This document shows, piece by piece, positions 21,542 through 33,739 of a stretch of DNA of 64,000 nt; position 1 is the first letter of the stretch, and the number at the start of each line of letters is the position of its first letter. The notes below the pieces were generated by a model, which saw nothing but the letters and a program-made list of their open reading frames with translations, did no database searches and was not told the origin of the DNA. A program made the position numbers and the translations under genes. The DNA is taken from NCBI GenBank assembly GCA_033439255.1, contig CM065884.1, positions 2,976,001 through 3,040,000 on the forward strand, read 5' to 3'. This stretch comes from Hericium rajendrae. Its lineage: Eukaryota; Basidiomycota; Agaricomycetes; Russulales; Hericiaceae.

Positions 21542-22770
21542 CTAGTCAGAGTCCGACTCGATCTCAATCACGTCCGAAACCTGCTGGTAAGCTGGCTTGG
21601 ATATGACCCGCCTTTTCCCTCTCGCACTCGAACACCCTTCTTCGAAGTCATCCTCACAAGTGCGCTTAAGGCGTTGTTGAGAACCGCTCGCAACTGGCTG
21701 TCGATCGAGTGCCTCTATGACCTTTGATCTTCTTTGACCTTCGTGAACCACAGCGGTCGAACGTTCTCGTCCAAGATCGTTCGATCCCAGGACATCACGA
21801 AGTCTGGCACGGAAGTCTTCAGCATGCGCATCTAGGTCTCGTCCCACAGAGACCTTGTGAAAGCGCCAGATAAACGGGACATCAGGAACGATGGGTTCCC
21901 ATCAACAGTCTTTGACAACACAGGAATCCCATGAGCACTGAACAGGATTGAAGATGTCGATGATGTTGGTGGGCTTGATGTCGAACAACCTAGACAAGAC
22001 AGGGATGTGATAGAGAATATTGAATGTTTCAGCTTTCGGCCACGATAGTCGCTTCAAGATCGGAGAATGATCATCCTGCAGGACAAAGATCAACTTCAAC
22101 CCTATGCCACCTTGAGAAGAGCAACTCACCTGTGCGAAGAATACACTCAGGATACCTTCTTCCCCTTCATCACATTTATCTTGCCCCTCGCGATCGCCAA
22201 CGTACACCGTCGGTGACGATGGAATCATCCACTGCGGATCGAGTATATTACGGTGCAGAGGAGGCTCAGTTATTGCCCCGTGATGGGCCACCGAAAGACT
22301 CTGTCGCTCTCCTGCATGCCGTGGAGGCGAAGAATCCCAGCCATTTCTCACCTGTGGCAATGCTGGCCGTCCACCTCCCCCACGTCTTCCAGAACCACGG
22401 GGCTTCCCCAAATGCTCGCGCTTCGCAATCGCTGCACCTTCCTTCGACAAATTAGCTTGCTCTGCTCGTGCACGGCAAAAACGCTCAACGAGTGCCAACT
22501 TTTCTGGAGAGAGTTGGTCAGTTATCACATTCCATCCTGTCGCACAGGTCTCCCATTCACGGCACTTAAAGGCTGGTCAGCGGTATTGCGATCAAAGTAT
22601 AGGTCGTGACGTACAATGTAGTACCAACGCCCAACGTTGGCATTTTCAGTCTGGTACTGTAGTCCTGATGCTCGAAGTCCATGGTCACAGACAACATGAA
22701 TAGGCTGGGGGCAAGGCCCTGCTAGCTTCTCCACAAATGCTTTGAGCTCAGGATCTGCTTTGGGCGACAT
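21542..22770 (-). pseudogene. GRF-like zinc-finger protein with in-frame TGA
   Basis: Exon 1 (22770-22615) and exon 2 (22564-22130) join to give CDHG...NVGRWYYI-CREWETC, a Cys-His/GRxYY/Cys arrangement like the GRF-type zinc finger that binds single-stranded nucleic acid, with GRW instead of GRF. A basic glycine/arginine patch (GSGRRGGGGRP) follows. Exon 3 starts at 22075 and is in one frame to 21542 except for a TGA at 21902-21904. The C-terminus has ERSTAVVHEGQRRSK and an acidic end (VIEIESDSD). Introns show good GT and AG signals. I assign the zinc finger by motif only; the rest is unknown. Confidence 0.6.
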
Positions 22771-22779
22771 GGATGGCAG

Positions 22780-23130
22780 AGGGGTAGGAGGAGAATGGGA
22801 GCAAAAGGGTATCGACCGGAGGAAGAGACATTGCTATATATTCGCCAGACAATAAATGATCAAAGCATCATCAGCAAGGCCGCATACCTCGAACAATAGC
22901 TTGGGCCCATTCACTTTGCCCCGGAGCCACAATTGATCTCTCCACCACCCATTGCCACTCGGCCAAAGCGAGAACTACAGCCGCAATCGACTTCCCCACC
23001 ACTGATAACCACCCGGTCAAAGCGAGAACTATTGTTCATTGTGCAGCACGATAAGAAGCAACCCATTTCTACTATCTAATACAATTTATCCCACGCAGAA
23101 TATTACCATATCAATTTGTCTGATCCAGCG
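22780..23130. other. Intergenic region with a short tandem duplication
   Basis: Two units of about 57 bp containing CGGTCAAAGCGAGAACTA or a close variant (near 22960 and 23017) lie between the two minus-strand genes. No gene is seen. Confidence 0.5.
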
Positions 23131-23132
23131 GA

Positions 23133-25195
23133 TTATCTCCGGGAACCCTTGGTCCGTGCTGCTTTCTTGCGTTTGGACTCTGGCTCATCCTTCTTTGCTG
23201 TCACCTTCGTGTTCGTTTTCTTCATCGCATTCACTTTCTTCGTTGTGATCGCTGTCTTCGCACGTTTGGACATCGGAGGTTGGTCCTCAGCATCAGGTGC
23301 CTTCCGCTTCCTGAAGTTTAAGAAATAATAAGAACGTGCATCCAAGATAATGAAGGAAATGAACTAACCTGAGTCGTGAAGAAAGTGGAGCCTCTGTGCT
23401 CAGTCCGGCAAGCGTAGAGTGAGCTTGGATACGTCCTAAGCGGCACCGTTCACTGTCAACGCCAGCCGATTGGCGTTTAGAGCGGCGCGAGGCTGTCGCT
23501 ACCTTATCAACGTCACCGGTCTGAGAAGAGCGTAGCTGCTTCTCGAGCTGCGGTGGGATATGGGCTTGGAAAGTATGGCCATCGTCAATATGCATACTCG
23601 AGGCCTCATCTTCGTCCTTCTCCCCATCATCACTCCCCTCGTCCTCGTGGCTCTCCTTGTCGCTGTGCTCGGCCTCGACCTCCGCACCGTGGTTCTCACC
23701 ATCCTCGATCTCAGGGTTCTCCTCGTCCTCGTCCTCGGCCTCAGCATTGTGCTCACAGTCAACATGTCCTCGGTCACCAGCTTTCCCTTGGCTCTCGCCG
23801 TGTCCCACGCCCTCGGTAATCAAGCCACTTGCTTGTCCAACAGGGTCGTCTTCATCATCTGAGACGTCCACAATGCGATGAGGCGTGCATCGAAGCCTGC
23901 GTGATGGGGAAGGCTGCACATCCGATTCATCATCGGAACCTTGGGACGCATCTGCAAGACGGCGGGGGAAAGGGAGGCGCGGCCGGGTCATCGTAGATGT
24001 TCGGGATTCTCGCAGGGCAGACTGAATGGCTTTCCCCTTCCCCTTACTTCGTCTCGGAGTCACGAATTCCTGTGTCTGAGAACGAACGGGTGTACTGAAC
24101 GTGGGATGGGTGTCTAGGGTAACAGGGGCATCCTTGCTGGGCGAGAGGGTCTGCGAACGTGCCCTAGAGGATGCAGGCGAAGGGAAAATGTCCTCCAAAT
24201 AGGTTTTGAAAGTGTCAGAGAGGAGGACATCGGGCGATTGAAGCGCGTCGACAAGGGGAGCGAGAATCGACCCATCAGGTCCAAAAGTATCGCTATCAAA
24301 AGGACGTCAGCGCAAAGATGGATGTGGCATATCAGAGTACCTACACGGTCATTTGCAATATTCCCTGGTCATTTCGATACCCTACAACAGAGCACATCAC
24401 CACATTGCACTGCTCCGTCCAGGCTCGTCCGTAGTGTCGAATGGTGCTATTCAAGTTTCGTAGTTGTCTACGATTGAGCAAGAATTCAGTGAAGTCACAG
24501 CGGACACGGATATAGCAACCTACTCGGTACGTTCGAGATCTGATTGGGAGGTGCCTTCGCGCTCCGCCGCAAGGACTTGGGCTGCCTTCTTCTCCTTCTT
24601 CCTTTCGTGAAACTCCACCTTCGCAATCGCGGCACGATCTTTCCATAGCTTTGAAGTGTCCGGGTCTTTGAGCATATCAGTGAGCTCTTCGTTGATACGA
24701 GCTTGAGCACTCTTTCCATCCTTGAGACCTTCTTGACGAATCGCCGCCAAACGTTCTTGAACGTGGGGATCTTTCTGCATGAGGTCTCGCGCGCTAGGAG
24801 CGCGATTGTTGCCAACATCCGCTGCCTTGAGTGCGAGGGGCTTTGGCTTGGAAGATCTGACGGAACCGTTGCTCTTGCCTTCCAATATGCCCTTGACGTG
24901 GTTGGAGAGCCATTTCCGAATACGCTGGAGGGATGTGAGTAATGAAATGCGAACATAAATAACCAGAACTTACAGAATCAATCTCTCCCATGCGCTCCTG
25001 CACCTCTTCGTCGCTTTCCAAAGTCCCATCCTTTTTTCCTCGTGGTTTGGCAGGAAACTCAGAGCGGAAGTCCTTGATCAACTCCTTCTTCCACTTGACA
25101 AGCTCGCCGTTTTGTTTGGCAGTTGCATGGCCTTCAACGACTCGTTCGCGGAGCCAAGCATATTCCTCGGGCGTTGTCCACTGCTCATTCGGCAT
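23133..25195 (-). CDS. WTT-domain protein of KDZ module 2
   Basis: ATG at 25195. Exon 1 (to 24974) encodes MPNEQWTTPEEYAWLRERV and a WKKELIKDFRSEFP motif, the same N-terminal pattern as the WTT gene of module 1. Exon 2 (24924-24524) has a helical ARDLMQKDPHVQERLAAIR segment; a short exon from 24467 has GRAWTEQCNVVMCSVVG and joins in phase to DTFGPDGSILAPLVDALQS. A long low-complexity acidic stretch follows, and the last exon is very basic (KRKAPDAEDQ...KRKKAARTKGSRR), likely a nuclear localisation signal. All exon joints by eye keep the frame open, so the gene may be intact. Function unknown; nuclear regulator or DNA-associated role is inference. Confidence 0.6.
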
Positions 25196-25199
25196 GGGT

Positions 25200-26410
25200 G
25201 TGAAGGTCGTTGGAGGGATGCACTGGAGGGTTAGAGTATAGGTTCGTTAGACAGAAGGGACGGACGGAGAGAAATGAACACTTACCGACAGGACAACGCT
25301 TTTATTCCTCGACACCTGATTGAAAATATGTCGCTTGTGGCTGTGGCACCAGAGAATAATAGACTCGCAGAGCATGCTGCCACATAGCTGGATGAATGGA
25401 GAGAGGATCTCGATAGCATCGACCGGTCAAAGCTAAAGCTCGACCAAAGCTAAGTCTACACCGCCAAGCAGACGTTACGACCAGGGCGCAAAGCGTAGCA
25501 GCGACCATCTAAGATGCTGAGACAGTAGGGGCCAGGCACAAGACCCTGACGACACACCACTCGACGCACTATGCATGAAGTCGATCGGCGGGCCATCGCA
25601 TGCTTGGAAGCCGGTAGGAGGCGGTAGGATGATGTGGTGTACCAAGATGTATGTGTACCATGGGATGCCCATCATGAGGTCCTGGCGATGCACCTCTCGA
25701 CGCACTGCGCGTGGAGTCAATTGGTATGTCGCTGTGACAGGGCTACGGAATGAAAATCCTAGACAAGATGGTAGATGGGAAAGCAGAAGCTGCGCTTCCG
25801 CAGGATGTAATGGATCAAGGAATGACAAAAAATATTGAATATCTCACCAGGCTCTAGTCCTTGCGTCTTGCCATCGTAACCACTGTAGGCAGCTAATTTA
25901 CTCTTGCGCCGGTGCACAAATAAGGACGGTGGGACATGCGGTAAGGAAGTGGCAAACAAGAAAATAAATTGGAGAGCACGTACCCAGGCTTGATGAACGA
26001 TGATCTATTTTTGAAGTCTCGAAAGAGGATCAAGGACTCAGGAAAGATTGTGAAGGCATATCCGGATAGGATCTGATAGTAGGACACGGGAAAATCGCAG
26101 AAGTCAGAGACGCCATGGGAAGCAAGTTGAACTTGAAGTTGCGTTGCAGCGCCTGTTTAGTGCTGATTGCCTCCGATGGATTATGTCACCACCAAGCACA
26201 TCAGCAACGAAGTTCGCCGCTGTCCTGCGGTTTTCATATCCACAGCCAGACTCTCCTCAATTTCTTCTCCACTCTAGTTGAGCTCGGTTCATTCATTCTT
26301 GCCCTACTAATTTTGTGCAGTCGTTGCATCGAAATCTGTGAGTAATCATCTAGCTCTTTGAGATTCGTTTACTCTAGCCTTCAGGCCTTCCCATACCACA
26401 ACCCCCCTAC
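25200..26410. other. Divergent intergenic region between WTT gene and the 645-residue gene
   Basis: About 1.2 kb without a supported gene. Short out-of-context frames occur on both strands but lack splice logic or family motifs. The region should contain promoters for both flanking genes. Confidence 0.4.
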
Positions 26411-26411
26411 G

Positions 26412-26580
26412 TCGCCTTCTATCGGGTGCCATGTGCACAGAACGAGCTTCACGCATTGTGCGCTCAGACCGTGTATACTCTACCCACACTTCCCAGTCCT
26501 CCATTCTGCCTTCTATTGGGCGCAAAATATAAGGAACGAGCTTCACGCGTTGTGTGCTCAGACCTTGTACACTCCCCCCG
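26412..26580 (+). repeat. Two-unit promoter duplication
   Basis: GAACGAGCTTCACGC(A/G)TTGTG and CTCAGACC(G/T)TGTA occur twice about 105 bp apart, with a TATA-like AAAATATAAGG near 26523 in the second unit. It lies directly upstream of the 645-residue gene, whose 5' UTR seems to contain an intron (about 26654-26712). Confidence 0.55.
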
Positions 26581-26721
26581 ACTCTCTCTTCTCTTCCGGT
26601 GCATCCAACCACTATCAGAGCAAGCAACAACCTCAGATACTTCAATACACATAGTAAGCATGAAGGTTTAGGTTCATACCCCCGATACTTATTACTGCAA
26701 TCATTATTTCAGCTTATCGTC

Positions 26722-28710
26722 ATGGCTAGTGTTCGACGGCATTTCGACATGTCGTATACGTGTTGGGCTCTTGGATGGGGGCAACAGGAGATGGTTGTGG
26801 CAGCACACACAGCCTATATCCCTCAATTGCTGGATGATGAGAAGGCTTTGGTTCGTGGGGATGGCTTATGGGGCCCGCACGATTGGTCCCGCTTTCCACA
26901 GCAATTCGACCCTCGGTTTCCCTACCTAGCTTGGATTCGTTTACCTACCAGTCAGAACTCCACTTCAATTCTGTATCGTCTGCCCACACGTTCTGATGTG
27001 TGTGCCCATCCTATTTTCACCTCGCGCCTTGTGCTGTCACCGAAGTGGATCGATGCCTTACGTGAGGAGCGAGATGGTCTTCTGGCCAGAGCACAAGAAT
27101 GTTTTTCTCAGATGGTCGGTCTCCCTGCATTTCGACATGTAGCTTACCCGTCCACTGCACCTCGCCGCATTGTCTCTGCCTTGATACGGCTCAAGGATGC
27201 TCCATGCTTTTGGCGGGACATCGTGGAGGTAGTTCGAGGAATTCAGCGCCACTTGCTTGAACTCCAAGCATTCTGCGACTGGTTTAGGTGCATTCCTTCG
27301 GAGTTACCTACAACAACACCTGTTCCCACGCATGGCAGCATTACTACGGACCCTGAGGTGTATCAGATGCTCGAGTTCAATCGGATAACTGTCTATTTTC
27401 GCCTTCCTGTCTCGCACTACCACCCACTCGCGTCTTGTGATCAAAAAGGTCTACTTCACTTGGTAGACTGGTGCAACTTCGTTGGTGCCGACTTCAAGGA
27501 ATGGCGCGATCAGGGAGTACAGGCTGGATTCGTACAAGAACACACCAAAGAGCTCTGGTATTATCCGCCCTCACCAGCTACCGACACCGTCTTCGAGCGA
27601 GCAGCGCGTGGCTACGCCCCACGTCGTGATGTTCAACATCTCACGCAGACAGCTTTGGGGATGCAAATGCGCTGAGAGCAAGATCGTAAGTGATACTCCT
27701 CTTCGCATATATCTGTTTCTTACAAGAGGATATTAGTTGCCCACGAGCGCAATGTTATCAATGCGTCGAAGCCCAAACACACTCATAGCAGCAGACGTGT
27801 TCAAAATGCAGTCACTCCTCCGCAATGGGTACCCAAGGCCATTGCAACCTGGCATGAGTCCGTTGCTAACACCGCCCCCATTTTCACGGACAAGAACCTT
27901 TCCCGTGGCTGGCCGTACCATCTGCCTCCAATTCATCTTTTCTGGGGTCCAGCCGAAGAGAAGGCACGAGAGACGTTTTTTTATCATTGGCACTGTTTGG
28001 CACAATGTTGGGACTGGCGGCATGTCCTCCACCGCGACCTTGCTTTTACGCCGTCCGAATGGCGATCACTTCTAGGCGATGCACACTGGAAGCGTCAATG
28101 GCCGAAGGATTGGCAATACGAACCAGACAACTTTTGGGCTCACGGTTCCGAGTTTTTCTTCGGGTCTTTGTCCTCGAGCATTGTGACTATGGGGATCATC
28201 AATCGTCCGCTTTCTTGTGGCTGCAAAGCCAGTCCCCGTGTATCTTACGATCTGGCCAACCGCGCAATCATCCTTTACAAGCTCAACATGGTGCATATCT
28301 ATTGGGAGTTCGAGCATCACGATGAGCTTCAAATCTCAGCGGAAGATTGGGACGAAGATCAGCGTAGCAGACGGGCAGAGGAACGGAGGAAGGTTTGGCC
28401 ACATGGTCCGAACTATGGCGACATCCAGATTGGCTATGAATATGGCTGTCAAAAACAGGATTGGCGGGATAGGATGCCATGGTTCGAAGACCTCAGGAAG
28501 ATCATGTCGTCGTGGAAAGGATTTCCCGGCATTCTGAATTTCTCTTTTATCTGTTTGCAGCGAGATGACTACATAGATCGTGAGTTGAGATTGATAACAT
28601 TCTATCAAGATTCTTTCATTTCCACGCACGGCATTCTACCTTCCTTACCCATGCAAAGAGTAGTTGAACGTCCTCCGACGTGTGTGCACAAAACCCTGTA
28701 TCTTTGTTAG
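26722..28710 (+). pseudogene. Unknown 645-residue protein of KDZ module 2, one in-frame TGA
   Basis: ATG 26722 (MASVRRHFDMSYTCWALGW) to 27685, a GTAAGT...TATTAG intron, then 27737-28710. The two exons join in phase, but a TGA at 27673-27675 (GMQMR*EQD) lies 10 nt before the donor, at a spot where CGA is plausible. The protein is rich in Trp and aromatic residues (WHCLAQCWDWRHVL, EFFFGSLSSSIVTMG) with no signal peptide or clear membrane helix. No family is recognised. The pattern of an N-terminal Trp-rich half and a C-terminal half with W-x-x-x-W repeats is loosely like the third ORF of the young chromovirus (48732-51704); that link is a guess from composition and motif order. Confidence 0.5.
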
Positions 28711-28917
28711 AATTGTTTGTCTACATTGTTCGCTTTGTTGCCCCTTTTTGACTCTTTCAAACAAAGCTATTTGACGCATTCATTGTCATTAGTGCCAAAA
28801 CGCGTTCCTGACTGCTTTGTCAGAGTTGTCACTGCTCGTAGCTCAAATAATGCCTGCGTTCGTGCTTCCCTCCTACTGGTCACTCCTTCTGGTCACTCCT
28901 TCCGTACCTACTTCACC

Positions 28918-31900
28918 ATGGGCAAGAAACGCAAAGTCGTGGAGCCGCTACCTGTTCCTACTACTCTCTCGACTGGGATCTTAGTTGGCGGCATTGATAC
29001 AAATGGGTCAACAAGAAATCGTCATTTCCATGAAGAGCCGAGCCCTAAGAAGAAACGTGTTCTAGAACTGCCACCGTCCTTGGCTAATGAACAAGACCAA
29101 GACAGTTCGATGGGCATGGTGGAGGACGACTCTACTCCAACGCCGGGGCAGAAGTCTGCAAGTGGCACGGTGCGTATCTTGCCCTGTCTTTCTGGAGACT
29201 GGTGCTAACCATTAAACAGAAATCTATGAGTGAGGCGACCGACGAATTCCTCAATAGCTGGGCACAAAGGTTCCTGGAGATTCTTCACAGTCGATACCAC
29301 CATGCCGACGCCGGGAAGACATGCTCCCAATGCCTAGGCGAAGACGCGCTCTATCGGTGCACGGAGTGTTTTCACGCACATATGTTCTGCTCAAAATGCA
29401 TTGTTGAAGCCCATCGCCAAGACCCTTTCCACGTTATTGAGCGTTGGTCGGGTTCGTACTTCGAGAAGGCTACCCTTAGTAGCCTCGACTTGGTGATCTA
29501 CCTGGGTCACAATGGCCTTCGATGTAGCTCTTCTAGACGAGCTCTGGTGGAGATCATATGTGTTCATACTACTGGCATCCAGAACTGCAAGTTCGAATTC
29601 TGTGGCTGCAACCATCTGGACACGTATGAGCCTCTTGAGCGGCCCTGTCAACTTCTACGAGCTGGCCTTTGGCCCGCTTCCTTCAAACATCCTCGCACTG
29701 TCTTTACGCTCCGTCTCCTCCATCATTTTCACCATCTCTCTGTACGGGCAAAAGTTACTGCGTACGATTTCTCTGCTGTTTTGCAGCGCCTGATGAATAA
29801 TGTCTTCCAAGGGGATGTTCCGGTATGCTGCCTTACCATTTACTGCGTGCATTACTAATGCTGTAACAGGACCGTTATAGGCAACTTTTATGCACCTCCC
29901 GGTATTTTGATTTCCTTCAAACGTTGAAGTGGCATGGTCGCAACGCGACTGAGCCACTTGAACCCGGCTGTCTAGTGCCGATGTGTCCAAGCTGCCCAAT
30001 AATAGGCATCAATATGGACCCCGATTGGGAGAAAGCTCCCGCAGACTCCATGTAAGTTCTCATCGTCTGTAGAGCAATCTCGATAACTCACAACATTTCC
30101 AGGTATTTGCATGCGCTTCGTTATGCAAAGGACGGCAACTTCTCAAGCAGCCTGCACGATAAGCCTATGGACCACAATGACCGTCCTTTAACACATGGTG
30201 CCGCCTTTTTTGCCAATGAAACTGATTATCAAAATTGGCTCGAGCAATGCCCCCAGAATGCGAAGGCTGAGGTATGTCATGATGCCATTAATTCCGGAAA
30301 TAGTCGTTAACCTGATGGGAGCCAGACGTCAACGTGTAGTTCCTTCAAAGCCTTGACCAATCAGTATTCGGGCAAGATCGTATCAGGAATCTTGGCGCTT
30401 GCATGTGCACGATCCGGTATGATCATGGCAAGTGGTGTGGTTGATCTCCCGAAAGGCGAGCGGTGAGTATCGTTCTTGATGCGTGAAAGCAGAGTAACTT
30501 ACTATCTGGAACATAAGGTACTGCAGCGTAGACTTTGCGAAAGTCTCCGCAATGCGCTGATTTGTTTTACTCCTCCTTTGGTATGAATACTATGACATCG
30601 TGTGTCAGTACATGATCAACTTCGACAAACGCATGATGGATTTTCCTGATGCTCCAGTATTTCCGAAAACGCATCATCTGATTGGTTCGTATCATCTACC
30701 GGGCCACATTAAGCCTGAATGCAAGACCAAGCACAATGGTCACTTCGTCCCCGGGACGGGCCATACAGATGGCGAGGACCTGGAACGCCTTTGGTCGGTC
30801 CAGAATTCGATTGCGAGAAGCACGCGGGAGATGGGAGCTGGACATCGACACGATTCGTTGAACGGGCATATGTCTGACTATAATATGCAGAAAGTATTCA
30901 AAGAAGGCAAGTTCTGACGACACTTTCATTCCACGCAAGGCATTGCTAACTGCTGTTTTACCCTCTCAGCATCCTTAATTGCAAAACGTTTCAAGCGAGT
31001 CCATGAAAGGCTTGATACAGACCAAGCAAAGCTAGAGGACATGGAAACGTCACTGACGGAACATGATGCCCCCTTGCAAGACTGGCATGAGCAGGAGCAA
31101 GATTGGTTGCAAAAAGTCAACGATCCATATTGGAAGCGAGAAGATATAACGAACCCGTACGAGCCCGCGGAGGATAAAGGTACTGTCCGTACTACTTAGA
31201 CATGAAGAAGAATACTCATATCTGTTAGCGCCAACACAAAAGCAAGCCTTGGCAGAGCTCAACAGGGAGAACGAGCGACATCGTGCTGCGAATGGAATTA
31301 CCGTTGAGCCCAGTCACCGTTTAGGGTGGATGGTGAAGTTTGCAATGGATATCGAACAGAAGCAGTGAGTGCGTGCTACATTGTGTATTGACATCTTAAA
31401 TCTTAACCCCACTCAACAGACGAAGGATTCACATGCAACTTCAAGAGTACGAAACGAACAAATCTGATGCGATTTATAACGAGCTCGAACTTCTGCGCCA
31501 ACGATTAGCTGAAGACATAGAAGAATGGGAGGCTCTACATTCAGACTCTCTAGGTCTCATTGTCGAGGAGCTGGAAACACTCCGAAGTTTTGCTTCCACT
31601 GCATGGCCTCCTATGCCATCGGTACTGCACTGCAACCCCGAGGATGTCTCCCTACCAGTTCCCTCACAGTATCCCCCGCCCGTTCGTCACTCTGCACAAT
31701 TTTCTAAGGCAATAAGGACAGAGCGCCTGCTCCGTGAAGGTCATGCAAATGATCTTATTCGAGATATAAAGAAAAGTTCCGCCATGCGCGGTTTCCTCTG
31801 GCGATCAACTAAAGACACTACAGGCCAGAACAGCAAGACTCGCAATGGTCAAATTATATCTACAGCCTCATCCAGACTTGAAGCTCTTCGACAAGAATAT

Positions 31901-32504
31901 GAACGCACTAGGTCAATACTGATGATCCTCGGCTCTGACAGTCACAACTACAAGTCACTTCGCTCAGAGGATTGCTATGCGCCGACCGTGTATCATGGCG
32001 CTCGTGCAAAGAGTAGAAAAAAGGGAAAGAGTCAAACAAGTGAAGGATCGTGGATTTGGCAGATGGGCTCCTATCGTAGTTCCGCAACAGATGCAGCTGC
32101 TGACGAGTGGCTGATAGAATGTGAGCAGCCATTGGAATTCATGTTGAATTGATACTGACATAATAATTTGATAGATGAAAGAGTCAATTGGTTCAGACAA
32201 CGAGCTGCAGTCGCACGATCAAAGGAGCAGAAGAGTCTGCTCGAAGTGGAGATGCGACGAACACAGCGGACATTCCGTACTTGGCACCGCCAGTGGAAAG
32301 CGAAAGCAGATGTTCTGCTTGCCAGTAGTGATCCGGTGGATAAGGGGCAAGGGAGTTATGCTGCAAAGTACGTGCGCTGAAGGTACAAATATTGTCATGC
32401 TAAAGAATGGCTACAGGCAAGCCAATATGTGGAGAAGGCTGTTTAACGAGGCGCAATTGCTCTTTCCGGAGCAGCAAAGGCGATCGTTCGACGGTGACGA
32501 TTAA
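28918..32504 (+). pseudogene. KDZ-family transposase with CxC2 domain, copy 2
   Basis: ATG 28918 starts MGKKRKVVEPLP, a basic nuclear-type N-terminus. Exon 2 (from 29220) carries CSQCLGEDALYRCTEC...CSKC, then RWSGSYFEKATL, IYLGHNG, KFEFCGCN and LLRAGLWPASFKHPRTVFTL, the CxC2 and adjoining KDZ signature. Core motifs YYDIVCQYMINFDKR, SYHLPGHIKPEC and GHTDGEDLERLWS follow, then a coiled-coil C-terminus ending KQANMWRRLFNEAQ. A TGA at 30558-30560 interrupts the core (SAMR*FVLLLL). The intron at 30908-30969 uses a GC donor. The equivalent of the FTAVDHAN segment of copy 1 reads FKALTNQYS, so one candidate catalytic Asp may be missing. Otherwise well preserved. Confidence 0.85.
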
Positions 32505-32649
32505 TATTTCTGCGTAGCAAAAACAAGTAGTCACTGCGAAATAGTGAGCTCCAGATTCCGAAAACTGCAGGCTTCAGGCAGTGTGCTGTCATCACACGGA
32601 CAGTTTTCTGCTATCTAGTACATCATCGTGACGTCTCGCATTTCGTGAA

Positions 32650-32880
32650 CCTTGGCTTCATCTCAAGTCTCCGTCTTGTCGAGTCTCGAGTCTCGTGCAT
32701 CATATTGTCTTAATCCTCATCGCATCTCGTTCCTCATCGCGTGTCGTTCTTCATCGCATTTCGTAACTCGTCTTGCTCCTCGTCGTGTCTTGTTCCTCGT
32801 CGCGTCTTGTTCCTCGTCGCGTCTTGTTCCTCGTCGTGTCTCGTCGCGTCTCGTTACTCATCGTCTCTCGTCCGTTTTCC
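32650..32880 (+). repeat. TCGTCTCG/TTGTTCCTCGTCG microsatellite-like patch
   Basis: Degenerate pyrimidine-rich repeats of GTCTTGTTCCTCGTCGC directly upstream of the small acidic gene. The region also resembles a pyrimidine-rich fungal promoter. Confidence 0.6.
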
Positions 32881-32930
32881 CATCTTTCATCACAAGTTGT
32901 TGCATCTCTCTATATTCCCTCTGCAACATC

Positions 32931-33513
32931 ATGTCTGCTCTCAAGGACAAATACAACGCGGTGGTCGCATTCTTAGCAATACTGGTCCACAAAGTTACAC
33001 GATGTGGTGCCGACGACAAAGAGGACAACTACATCCAACAGGTGTTAAGGGATGGCGAAGATGGGATTGATCGAATGACAGTGCCTATGGTGGTGTGAGT
33101 ATTTCAGCATTTATGTTCCATTTGCATTCAACAGAGCTCTATTTAGCATCACACCGCCGGATGCCAACCCAGCACTGTGCATCGAACGGGCTGTGGCACG
33201 AGCGAACAGGCCACCCTCGCGGATTCCGATCCCAAAGGGCGGATTGACATTGGGGAAGAAGGCACGACATCTCTTGCAGGAGATGTATGATGTTGCAGAG
33301 GGCACAGTAGCTGAGGCAGCCATGCTTGCACAGGAGGCCTTGGAAGAGGCCGTCGTCAACATGTCGGAAGTGCTGGTGGCCATCCAACAGGACGAAGAAG
33401 CATACCAGCAGACCATCATCGCGAATGCGATTGAGACTGTAATGGAGTCTATGCGCGATCGTCCAGAGGCTGAGGAGGAGGACGGGGGCGAGGAGGAGCT
33501 GACTGGGGAATGA
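32931..33513 (+). CDS. Small acidic helical protein of KDZ module 2
   Basis: Two exons (32931-33094; 33147-33513) separated by a 52-nt GT-AG intron give 176 residues. It begins MSALKDKYNAVVAFLAIL, has a short basic/proline segment (ANRPPSRIPIPKGG), then a long helix-forming region and an acidic tail (EAEEEDGGEEELTGE). No family recognised and no disrupting stop. Its position after the transposase and before the TAGTC-rich flank makes it the last gene of the module. Confidence 0.55.
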
Positions 33514-33569
33514 GGCGAGCGAAGGTTGAGATAAGACCTTGGATTTTCTTGCTGTTATCTTGTGGTAAC

Positions 33570-33720
33570 GTCCTTAGACTGGCATTTGTGTCTGACATTT
33601 TGGGAACAGTCTTCGCATGTAGTCGTGCTTCCTAGTCATCGTATGTAGTTATCCTTTCTAGCCATGCTATATAGTCGTGATTGTGACTCGTCGTATATAG
33701 TCATTCTTGTGGCCCATCTC
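33570..33720 (+). repeat. TAGTC/TAGCC motif patch
   Basis: Repeated TAGTCGTGCTTCCTAGTCAT-like words similar to 20870-21450 and 36250-36720, separated from the latter by pseudogene sequence. Confidence 0.5.
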
Positions 33721-33739
33721 GGCGGCACGGGATCGACAG

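Noticed and set aside
23499-23881. Plus- and minus-strand frames rich in Arg/Pro or Val/Leu
   Set aside because: Shadows of the acidic low-complexity exon of the WTT gene at 23133-25195.
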